30,560 nt of DNA from JAGNEJ01 sp043757865 (GTDB lineage: Bacteria > Verrucomicrobiota > Verrucomicrobiia > Verrucomicrobiales > V1-33), in the NCBI GenBank assembly GCA_043757865.1, contig JAYVOP010000071.1, forward strand, positions 1 through 30,560. The letters are read 5' to 3'. The notes below the pieces were generated by a model, which had not been told where the DNA came from, did no database searches, and saw only the letters and a list, made by a program, of their open reading frames with translations. A program made the translations under genes and the position numbers. Each line of letters starts with the position of its first letter. The first letter of the stretch is position 1. Positions 1-7,065 of this stretch are shown here, piece after piece.

Positions 1-23
1 ACGGCAGCGGGGGAAGACATGGT

Positions 24-56
24 GGGCGATGGGGAAAACGCGATCCTTCCCCGCCC
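24..56. other. Imperfect hairpin in left-edge intergenic DNA
   Basis: GGGC (24-27) and GGGGAA (31-36) can pair with TTCCCC (47-52) and GCCC (53-56), leaving a three-base bulge and a ten-base loop. It lies about 75 bases past the glmS stop codon. Neither strand has a T run after the stem, so it is not a convincing intrinsic terminator. It may still mark the end of the glmS transcript. Confidence 0.3.
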
Positions 57-78
57 AGAAATCAGCGGCAAGGGGGAT

Positions 79-96
79 TTGTGAAAAATTTCACAA
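79..96. promoter_or_regulatory. CRP/FNR-like palindrome TTGTGAAA-AA-TTTCACAA
   Basis: The sequence is a perfect 8-bp inverted repeat with a 2-bp spacer. It contains TGTGA-N6-TCACA, the arrangement bound by CRP-type regulators in other bacteria. It sits between the glmS stop (130) and the left window edge, so its target gene is probably outside the window. The same palindrome could also fold in the glmS 3' transcript. The match to the CRP consensus is seen directly; the function is inferred. Confidence 0.35.
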
Positions 97-129
97 GCGC
101 CCGCCACCCGCCTCCCTAGCACGTCCGGG

Positions 130-1977
130 TTACTCCACGGTCACGCTCTTGGCTAAGTTCCGGGGCTTGTCCACGTCCCGTCCTAAGGCCACGGCGGTGT
201 AGTAGCTGAGGAGTTGTAGGGGGATGATGTTCAGGATCGGCTGGAGCATGTCGATGGTGCGGGGGACGTAGATCACGTCGTCCGCGTGGTCGCAGATTTC
301 CGTATCGCCTTCATTGGCTACGGCAATGATGCGCCCTTTGCGGGCTTTGACTTCCTGCATGTTAGAGATGTTCTTTTCATGCAGCACATCTTGCGGGCAG
401 ATGAAGACGCACGGGGTGTCCTCGTCGATCAGGGCGATCACGCCATGCTTGAGTTCCGCGGTGGGGAAGCCTGCGGCGTGGATGTAGGAAATCTCCTTCA
501 TCTTCAAAGCGGCCTCTAGCGCGATGGGGTAGTTATAGTCCCGGCCCAGGAACAGCATGCTTTTGGATTGGCAATATTTATACGCGATGGCCTCGATCTT
601 TTCGTTGGTGGCCAAAATTTTGGTGATCTGTCCAGGGAGCTTGTGGAAGGCTTCGATGATCTCTTTGGCGGTGCCCGCGCTCATGTGGCGCATCCGGCCT
701 AGCACCAGCGTCAGCAAACCAAAGATGGCGCATTGGCTGACAAACGATTTCGTAGCGGCCACGCCGATCTCTGGTCCGGCGTGCATGTAAACTCCGCCGT
801 CCGACTCCCGTGCGATGGTGCTGCCCACGTTATTACAAATTCCCAAGCCCCGGAATCCTCTCCGTCGAGCCTCCCGTAAGGCTCCCAGCGTGTCCGCCGT
901 TTCCCCGCTCTGGCTGATGACAAAGAACAGCGAGTTCTTGGGCACCGGGCAGTTACGGTAGCGAAACTCGCTAGCGTAGTCCGTCTCCGTGGGAATGTAG
1001 GCCATGTCCTCCAGCATGTGCTTGCCCACCATGCCCGCGTGCAGCGCAGTGCCGCAGCCGAGGATGAAGACACGATCAATCTCCCGCAACTGTTGCGGCG
1101 TAAGGTTCAGCCCGCCGAGCTGCGCACTCATTTCTTCCTCATTCAAGCGGCCCCGAATGGCGTTCTCGATGGTGGTCGGCTGCTCGTAGATTTCCTTGAG
1201 CATGAAGTGGGGGAAGTCACCACGCTCAGCGGCCTCTGGGGCGAAATCTAGCTCTTTAATTTCATACGAAGACTCGCCTTCTTGCAGGGTTTCGATGCTG
1301 AAATTGTTCTCCCGGATTTGCACCAGATCGAAGTCTTTCAGATAAACAACCTTCTGCGTGTAAGGCAGCAACGTCGTGGCATCCGAGCAGATAAACATTT
1401 CTCCCTCCCCAATGCCTAACACCAGCGGGCTGCCCCGCCGCGCCCCAATGATGAGGCCGGGGTGATCCTGATGCAGCACGGCTATGCCATAGGTGCCTTT
1501 GACATCGCGCAGCGCTAGCCGCACGGCCTCTAGGAGCTTTTCATCACCCAGCGTTTCCACTTCATCGTAGTATTTTCCTATTAAATGGGACAGCGCCTCA
1601 GTGTCCGTGGCGGATTTGAATTCGTGGCCTTCAGCGGTGAGTTGTTTCTTGAGGGTCTGGTAGTTTTCAATCACGCCATTATGCACGATGGCTAGCTTCC
1701 CACCTTGATCTAGGTGCGGGTGCGCATTGATGTCCGTGGGCTCGCCATGGGTGGCCCAGCGGGTGTGGCTGATGCCGATGTTCGCTGGCTTCTTCCGCTG
1801 GGCCACGGCCCGGGCTAGCTCGGTGATGCGGCCCGCCTTCTTGGTTACTTCCATTTCCCCGCTCGTTAGGGTGGCGATGCCCGCGCTGTCGTAGCCACGG
1901 TATTCTAGGCGGCTCAGGCCATCGATGAGGATGGGCCGGACTTCGCGTTTACCAACATAAGCAATGATGCCACACAT
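130..1977 (-). CDS. glmS: Glutamine--fructose-6-phosphate aminotransferase (isomerizing)
   Basis: This 615-residue cytosolic enzyme makes glucosamine-6-phosphate from fructose-6-phosphate and glutamine, the first step towards UDP-GlcNAc for peptidoglycan. The protein starts MCGIIAYVG, so Cys2 becomes the N-terminal nucleophile of the class II glutamine amidotransferase domain (about residues 2-230). Two SIS sugar-isomerase domains follow; the motifs CGTALHAG, SQSGETADT and AELKHGVIALI are visible. The C-terminus LAKSVTVE is typical and the length is normal. The upstream leader is about 120 bases before the decayed gene and I see no room for, or sign of, a glmS ribozyme. The start is preceded by CCCTCCCCTCATTTT rather than a purine-rich ribosome binding site. 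It is transcribed alone. Confidence 0.97.
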   Translation of the reverse strand: MCGIIAYVGKREVRPILIDGLSRLEYRGYDSAGIATLTSGEMEVTKKAGRITELARAVAQRKKPANIGISHTRWATHGEPTDINAHPHLDQGGKLAIVHNGVIENYQTLKKQLTAEGHEFKSATDTEALSHLIGKYYDEVETLGDEKLLEAVRLALRDVKGTYGIAVLHQDHPGLIIGARRGSPLVLGIGEGEMFICSDATTLLPYTQKVVYLKDFDLVQIRENNFSIETLQEGESSYEIKELDFAPEAAERGDFPHFMLKEIYEQPTTIENAIRGRLNEEEMSAQLGGLNLTPQQLREIDRVFILGCGTALHAGMVGKHMLEDMAYIPTETDYASEFRYRNCPVPKNSLFFVISQSGETADTLGALREARRRGFRGLGICNNVGSTIARESDGGVYMHAGPEIGVAATKSFVSQCAIFGLLTLVLGRMRHMSAGTAKEIIEAFHKLPGQITKILATNEKIEAIAYKYCQSKSMLFLGRDYNYPIALEAALKMKEISYIHAAGFPTAELKHGVIALIDEDTPCVFICPQDVLHEKNISNMQEVKARKGRIIAVANEGDTEICDHADDVIYVPRTIDMLQPILNIIPLQLLSYYTAVALGRDVDKPRNLAKSVTVE

Positions 1978-2013
1978 AAAATGAGGGGAGGGAAATGGTT
2001 CGGTTTTGGATGA

Positions 2014-2068
2014 ATTATAAAATGAATCTGAGGGCGGGCACGATAAGGATAATTATGGAAAAAATCAA
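2014..2068 (-). promoter_or_regulatory. Probable glmS promoter
   Basis: On the minus strand, TTGATT (2063-2068) and TATCGT (2040-2045) are separated by 17 bases, a plausible sigma-70 pair that would start transcription near 2033, about 55 bases upstream of the glmS ATG. A perfect TATAAT hexamer at 2014-2019 is an alternative -10 but has no good -35. The stretch is AT-rich compared with its surroundings. Confidence 0.4.
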
Positions 2069-2101
2069 GATATTCCCCGAATTGATTCTTTCGTCTGTGG
2101 C

Positions 2102-2396
2102 TTAGCGTGCAGGCGCAGCGATGAACATCTCCGCTTCGATCACCTCCAACTTCCGGGCGCGGCCGCTCGGTTTCCACCCAGCCATCCCACCTCACTTGAT
2201 GCGCATAGAAGCCCTCCTTGGGCAGCCGCAGGGGGGGCACCTCACGTGTGGATCATAGCGCTCCCGCACCGCCAACATTTCCGCTAGGTGCTCCTCGCTG
2301 ATGCCGAGGATTATTATATTTCGCCCGCGCCAGAGGTGGGGCGGAATGGGTGGGCACGCTGACGAGCAGCATTACCAGAGTAAGGAAAGCGCGCAT
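2102..2396 (-). pseudogene. Decayed small secreted-protein gene (frameshifted)
   Basis: A start at 2396 gives MRAFLTLVMLLVSVPTHSAP, a good signal peptide. The sensible reading then moves between frames: ILGISEEHLAEMLAVRERYD, then REVPPLRLPKEGFYAHQV and RWDGWVETE, then GRARKLEVIEAEMFIAAPAR before a TAA at 2102-2104. Three frame changes in under 300 bases suggest a remnant of a gene for an exported protein of roughly 100 residues. I do not recognise the family. The start has a pyrimidine-rich tract upstream like intact genes in the window. The stretch 2397-2484 between this remnant and infC shows nothing I can name. The alternative is chance open frames in GC-rich DNA. Confidence 0.4.
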
Positions 2397-2484
2397 GGGA
2401 TGGGCGAAGGTGGAAGGTGGGAGATGGCTAAAGTGCGGCACCACCAGCTCGGACGCACCTTGCGCCACCTTCGGCCCAGTAGTC

Positions 2485-3381
2485 CTAACCGCGGGGCTTC
2501 TTGCCTTTGCGCGTGGTCGCCTCGCCTTCCATTTTATCCAGGATTTCTTCTAGATTGAGGGTATGCGCGTGGGGTTCATCATGGTGGTCCTCCGCATCGT
2601 CGAAGTCCTCAGATTCCACGTAGGCGGTGACGGGTTTGGCGAACTTCCGATGCCGCATGTGCGCGGCTAGGGGGCTCAGCATCATGCTGATGCTGCGGCC
2701 CGCCTGTTTGGGGATCATGTCCACGTGGCCCATGCCCTTGAGGTCTTCTTGCACGCGGGTCATCAGCTCGAAGCCTAACTCTTGGTGGGCCATTTCCCGG
2801 CCTTTGAATTGGAGGTGGATGCGCAGCTTGTTATTGTGATCCAGGAACTCCTCGGCGTGGGAAAGTTTGATACCATAGTCATGCGAACTGATGTTAATGC
2901 GGAATTTCACTTCCTTCACCTTCCCGCCAGAGCTTTTGACTTTCACCTTCTGCTTGGACTGTTGGTATTTCCATTTCCCATAGCTGACAATCTTGCACAC
3001 GGGCGGCTTGGCCTCGGCAGATACTTCCACTAGATCCAGGCCACGTTGTTTGGCGATGATGAGCGCCTCTTGCGGGGACATCACGCCGATTTGTTGGTTA
3101 GACTCACCATCCACCACGCGCACCTTGGGGGCGCGGATGCGATCATTGATCCGCGTCATATCCCGTCCGCGCGGATTGCGGTTATTGTTATATCCGCCAC
3201 TACTGCCACCGCTGCTGCTGTTACTGCTGCCGCTTGGAGAAGGCGGTCGGGGTCCCGAGTTGTAAGGCTGGGAGAACGGTGGGCGAGGTCCAGGGGTAGG
3301 GGTAGGGCCTGCGGGCGGAGAGGGAGGAGTAGCTATAAGCGTGGAGGGGTTGGTTGGTGGGGAAAAATCACGTGAGCACAC
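2485..3381 (-). CDS. infC: Translation initiation factor IF-3
   Basis: IF-3 binds the 30S subunit, keeps it apart from 50S and checks the start codon. The core is clear: RINDRIRAPKVRVVDGE opens the N-terminal domain, GLDLVEVSAEAKPPVCKI follows, and the C-terminal domain contains VKEVKFRINISSHDY and HLQFKGREMAHQELG. The open frame from a GTG at 3381 gives 298 residues, with a Pro- then Ser/Gly/Asn-rich front of about 75 residues. An ATG at residue 75 (3157-3159) would give a 224-residue protein, and a non-AUG start between the two is also possible, as infC often uses one. The C-terminus carries an acidic, His-rich tail of about 45 residues beyond the usual end. rpmI and rplT, the usual downstream partners, are absent. 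Confidence 0.93.
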   Translation of the reverse strand: MCSRDFSPPTNPSTLIATPPSPPAGPTPTPGPRPPFSQPYNSGPRPPSPSGSSNSSSGGSSGGYNNNRNPRGRDMTRINDRIRAPKVRVVDGESNQQIGVMSPQEALIIAKQRGLDLVEVSAEAKPPVCKIVSYGKWKYQQSKQKVKVKSSGGKVKEVKFRINISSHDYGIKLSHAEEFLDHNNKLRIHLQFKGREMAHQELGFELMTRVQEDLKGMGHVDMIPKQAGRSISMMLSPLAAHMRHRKFAKPVTAYVESEDFDDAEDHHDEPHAHTLNLEEILDKMEGEATTRKGKKPRG

Positions 3382-3702
3382 GAGCTAGGGCCTTGAGGCT
3401 AATCTGCTGTGCGGCAGCGGCATTGATCATGGTCAGCGCAGTGGAAGTCCGGCTCATGCAGTTAAAGAATGCAACTCCCGGGCTAGGCTTCCTGATGAGT
3501 CGTCACAAGGAAGCTTGCCTGCTGCAAGTGCAGCGGCCAATGGGGCCATGGCAATGGAGAGGGAAGTAATCAAGGTCGCGAGAGTAACGGGAGAAAAGCA
3601 TTCGGCAAGTCGAAAAATTTCAACTTGCAGCTCGGCCACGCGAACCGTCTTGAGCAATCATCCCTTGCCAGAAATGGGCCGTGCCCTAAAATTGCCAGCA
3701 TC
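3382..3702. other. Divergent intergenic region between infC and mcsA
   Basis: These 321 bases separate the minus-strand infC from the plus-strand mcsA. I see a good promoter for mcsA at the right end (3665-3692). A 67-codon minus-strand open frame (3454-3657) has no recognisable motif and I do not treat it as a gene. No RNA gene or strong hairpin is evident. The infC promoter must lie here or within the N-terminal low-complexity stretch, but I cannot place it. Confidence 0.4.
3665..3692 (+). promoter_or_regulatory. mcsA promoter, predicted to give a nearly leaderless mRNA
   Basis: TTGCCA (3665-3670) and TAAAAT (3687-3692) each match five of six bases of the sigma-70 consensus, with a 16-base spacer. 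Transcription would begin around 3699-3700, only three or four bases before the mcsA ATG at 3703. This fits the lack of any ribosome binding site there. The assignment rests on consensus matching only. Confidence 0.5.
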
Positions 3703-4239
3703 ATGCAGTGTGATGTTTGCCAACAAAAAGTCGCGACGGTGTTCTATTCCCAAATTCTCAAAGGGGAGGTCCACAAGGTAAACCTGTGCCAAGGCTGCTC
3801 CAAGGAGCAAAACGTGACCGATCCCACGGGCTTTGCGTTAGCCGAAATGCTCTGGGGCATGGGCACACAGGAGGCCACCAGCCAGCCACGGGAAAAGCTT
3901 TGTCCCTCCTGTGGCTTGCCGCACCATGTGTTTCGGAAATCTGGGCGGCTCGGGTGCAGCCGTTGCTATGAGGTGTTTGCAGACAATGTGGGCAACCTTT
4001 TAAAGACCATGCATAAGGGCACCCAGCACACGGGCAAACAACCCCGCCACTGGGCCTCGCCCCCGCCCCCTCCCCTGATCCCAGAGGCGGACGACCTAAC
4101 CCAAAACCTCGCTAGTCGCATCGGCCAGTTGATGGGGGAACTGAGTCAAGCCGTGGCCCAGGAGCAATATGAGGAAGCCGCCCGCCTGCGCGATGAAATT
4201 TCCCGCCTGGAACAAGCTGTTAACGCGGTCGTAACGTAA
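3703..4239 (+). CDS. mcsA: McsA-like zinc-binding activator of the protein arginine kinase
   Basis: The 178-residue product resembles McsA, which activates the kinase McsB and links it to Clp protein quality control. Cysteines come in CxxC pairs: C3/C6 with C29/C32, and C67/C70 with C85/C88, giving two zinc-binding units. A proline-rich linker (about 119-125) leads to a C-terminal UVR motif (about 145-175, core QYEEAARLRDEISRLEQ), the coiled-coil type used by UvrB/UvrC and McsA. The ATG at 3703 is chosen because MQCDVCQQK is where family members begin; a longer frame from 3625 adds 26 unrelated residues and would cover the promoter. mcsB follows after 12 bases, so the two are almost certainly cotranscribed. 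Confidence 0.88.
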   Translation: MQCDVCQQKVATVFYSQILKGEVHKVNLCQGCSKEQNVTDPTGFALAEMLWGMGTQEATSQPREKLCPSCGLPHHVFRKSGRLGCSRCYEVFADNVGNLLKTMHKGTQHTGKQPRHWASPPPPPLIPEADDLTQNLASRIGQLMGELSQAVAQEQYEEAARLRDEISRLEQAVNAVVT

Positions 4240-4251
4240 ATCCCCCCCACC

Positions 4252-5322
4252 ATGCAATTTAGCACTCTCCTCCGCCAAACGCCCGAATGGATGCATGCCA
4301 GCGGCCCGCATCGGGACATTGTGATCACAAGCCGCATCCGCCTCGCGCGGAATCTGGTGGATGCACCTTTCCCGGGCTGGGCCAAGAAAGAGCAACGCGC
4401 GGCTCTGCTCCAAGAGATCCAGCCGCACGTGGCTGGCCTGCCAGAGATGACGGACTCCTTCGCCCAAGACATGGCCAATCTTTCCCAAGTGGAAAAGCAA
4501 GTGCTTGTGGAGAAGCACCTCATCAGCCGGGAGCAAGCAGCCAAGAGCACGGGCAGTGCCGCGGTCATCAATCGCGCGCAGACCATTTCCATTATGATTA
4601 ACGAGGAGGACCACCTCAGGATGCAGAGCATCCGTTCTGGGCTGGACTTGGGCACGGCCTTTGCGGCTCTAGATCGGGTGGACAATGAGCTTTCCGAGCG
4701 CCTGCCCTTTGCCTTTCATGCCCAGTTAGGATTCCTCACCGCGTGCCCCACGAATCTGGGCACTGGGATGCGCGCCTCCGCGATGCTGCACTTACCGGGC
4801 CTCGTCCTCAGCGAGTCCATGGGGCAGGTCAATAGTGCCGTGCAGAAGATCGGCCTAGCGGTGCGCGGCCTTTACGGAGAAGGCACGGAGGCACTGGCAA
4901 ATCTTTTCCAGATCAGCAATCAACACACGTTAGGCGACAGCGAGCCCACCCTCATTGCGCAGTTGGAAAAGATCATCGAACAGATCATTTCCCATGAGCG
5001 CAATGCCCGCGCCAAGCTACTGCAAGAGAGTCCCACCCGCGTGAGCGACCACGTAGGCCGCGCCTATGCCATCCTGCGCTACGCCCATGTTTTGGAAAGC
5101 AAGGAAGCGCTGACGCACCTCAGCATGCTGCGGCTAGGCGCAGATCTAGGGCTGATCCCGCATGAGTTTGGCCGCATGTTAGACTCCATTCTCGTGGACA
5201 TTCAGCCTGCCCATTTACAGATTGCCTCTAAGCAACGGTTGAATGCGACGGAGCGAGATGTGCTGCGCGCTTCCATGCTGCGGGAAAAGCTCTGCCACCT
5301 GCCCGAGCCCAAACTCGTCTAG
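4252..5322 (+). CDS. mcsB: Protein arginine kinase McsB
   Basis: This 356-residue member of the ATP:guanido phosphotransferase family phosphorylates arginines on damaged proteins, marking them for ClpC/ClpP in Firmicutes. Visible motifs are TSRIRLARN (26-34, nucleotide-binding arginines), NEEDHLRMQ, LTACPTNLGTGMRASAML (the catalytic-loop region) and RGLYGEGTEALANLFQISNQ. Near the C-terminus RDVLRA (335-340) matches the RDxxRA motif that forms the allosteric phosphoarginine-binding site of Bacillus McsB, which argues for a bacterial arginine kinase and not a creatine or arginine phosphagen kinase. mcsA lies directly upstream. Neither ctsR nor clpC is adjacent. The channel-like gene starts 10 bases after the stop. 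Confidence 0.93.
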   Translation: MQFSTLLRQTPEWMHASGPHRDIVITSRIRLARNLVDAPFPGWAKKEQRAALLQEIQPHVAGLPEMTDSFAQDMANLSQVEKQVLVEKHLISREQAAKSTGSAAVINRAQTISIMINEEDHLRMQSIRSGLDLGTAFAALDRVDNELSERLPFAFHAQLGFLTACPTNLGTGMRASAMLHLPGLVLSESMGQVNSAVQKIGLAVRGLYGEGTEALANLFQISNQHTLGDSEPTLIAQLEKIIEQIISHERNARAKLLQESPTRVSDHVGRAYAILRYAHVLESKEALTHLSMLRLGADLGLIPHEFGRMLDSILVDIQPAHLQIASKQRLNATERDVLRASMLREKLCHLPEPKLV

Positions 5323-5332
5323 GCGCGACGGC

Positions 5333-6971
5333 ATGAAATTTATCATTTTCTGGATCGTTAGTATCGCCCTGCTCAGCATGAGCCTAGCAGCGCCTACGCC
5401 TAACCCGCAGGCGGAGATCATTACCACGCTACTGCGAGATAAAAAGGCCGTGGAGCAAGAACGCAGCGCGCTCCAAGCCCTGGAAACTAAGCTAGCTAAA
5501 GCCCCGGCGGACGATAAGGCCACGCTGCAAACTAGCGTGGAACAAGCCCGCATCGACCTCGCCCGGCACGAGGGCGCCCTGAAAGAAATGCTGCTAGGCG
5601 TGGCCGGTCTCGATGATACGCCGGACCCAGGCGCGAGCACGACGGACCTCACTCAGGACGTAAAGGAAGTGGTGCAGCCGTTCCTGCATTCTTTAAAAGA
5701 GATCGTCGCCCAGCCGCGCAAAACCGCCGAGCTGCAAGCGACGCTAGCCGAGAAACGTCAGTTGACGGGCAAGTATGCTGCCGCCGCCAAGAGCCTCAAA
5801 GCCCTAGCCACTGCTGGAGGCGATGAACTGCGAGAAATGCTGGCCCCACAGCGCAAGGAGTTGGAGTCGAATCAGGCGCATTTACCCGTGGAAATTAACA
5901 ACTTGGAGCGCGAGCTGGCGGAGTTAGAAAAGGAGCGCAAGCCATGGCAAGTCTATGCCTCCGAGTTCGTGCGGGACTCGGTTTTAAAGCGAGCGGTTAA
6001 TCTCTTGCTTGCTTGCTGGCCTAGCCTTTCTCCTGATGCTGGCGGCAGGTCGGCTAGTGCAGCGCTGGGCCAGCCGCCGAGGCTGGCTGCGGAGGTTTGG
6101 GGTGTCCATTTTCATGATCCGCATGGGGAATGTGCTGTATCACTTTTTCATCGTGATCATGGCCTCGTTAGCGGCATTCCTGGTGCTGTATGCCTCGGGA
6201 GATTGGGTGCTGCTCTCGCTGGCGATGATCGTGCTGGCCGGCATTTTACTAGCCGGACGCCACACGCTACCGAAGCTCTATGAACAGGTGAAAGTGTTGC
6301 TGAATTTAGGCTCCTGCCGAGAGGGGGAGCGCGTCATTTATCGGGATTTGCCATGGCTGGTGAAGAAGGTGAATTTCTACTGCGATCTGGTGAATCCTAG
6401 CCTCACGGGCGGCACGCTGCGGCTGACGCTGCGGGACGTGATCCCGCTGCATTCTCGGCCGTTTGATCGCAAGGAACGTTGGTTTCCCACGGAAGAAGGG
6501 GACTGGGTACAACTGCAGGATGGCATGTTAGCCAAGGTGGTGTTGCAAACGCCCGAGTATGTCCAACTGGTGCCTAACGGTGGCAGCTACAAATCGTATC
6601 CCACGGTGGATTTCCTCAAACAACATCCGCGTAATCTCTCCCACGGCTTCCGCATTCAGAGCGTCTTTAGCCTCTCCTACGATCACATGCGCGAGGCCTA
6701 CGAGGTCATCCCCGCTGTGTTGGAAGCTCGCGTGCATGAAGAGTTGAGCTTCATCTTGAGCAAGGCGGATGTGGTCCATTGCCAAGTCATGGTCGCTCAA
6801 GCCAGTCCCTCCGCGCTAGATCTCATGGTCACGGTGGACTTCCGGGGGGAGGCCGCCGTGCGCTACACCGAGTTAGAGCGCGTGATCCAACGCGCCTGTG
6901 TGGCGGAAGCAGCGGATCAGAAATGGAGCATCCCCTTCCCCCAACTTACGGTGCATCAAGCGGAGGAATGA
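5333..6971 (+). pseudogene. MscS-like mechanosensitive channel gene, frameshifted by an extra TTGC
   Basis: Codons 1-225 encode a signal peptide (MKFIIFWIVSIALLSMSLAA), a long charged coiled-coil region (about 25-215) and the start of a membrane helix. Reading in that frame then runs to a stop at 6281-6283 in unrelated sequence (316 residues). The continuation lies in the next frame from about 6009: three hydrophobic segments followed by a soluble region with CREGERVIYRDLPWLVKKV, like the MscS beta domain. Removing one of three TTGC units at 6005-6016 gives the smooth reading NLLLAGLAFLLMLAAGR and one protein of about 544 residues. The architecture suggests an MscK/MscS-type channel with a periplasmic coiled coil that relieves turgor. 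It may be a real pseudogene, a phase-variable gene or a sequence error. It probably shares the mcsAB transcript. Confidence 0.7.
6005..6016 (+). repeat. (TTGC)3 tetranucleotide tract causing the frameshift
   Basis: Three exact TTGC units lie end to end inside the codons for a membrane helix. With two units the reading frame upstream joins the frame downstream without any stop or odd residue; with three the protein is cut short. Short repeats of this type gain and lose units by strand slippage. Confidence 0.85.
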
Positions 6972-7065
6972 CTCCCCTGCTTGCTGGGACACGTGCAGTG
7001 CGAAGGTGGCGTTACAGACGGAGGTCCTGGCCCGCGAGCCATCCAGGGTGGAATCTCCCTAGCGA

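Noticed and set aside
1..84. Plus-strand open frame from the left edge to TGA at 82-84, possibly the end of a convergent gene
   Set aside because: All three plus frames are open here, the 27 residues have no motif, and the palindrome at 79-96 overlaps the stop. It is too short to call.
1978..2100. glmS ribozyme/riboswitch upstream of glmS
   Set aside because: The leader is too short and lacks the structured, conserved core; it looks like an ordinary AT-rich promoter region.
3454..3657. 67-codon minus-strand open frame upstream of infC
   Set aside because: No recognisable motif and no conserved context; it lies in a GC-rich divergent promoter region where open frames are expected by chance.
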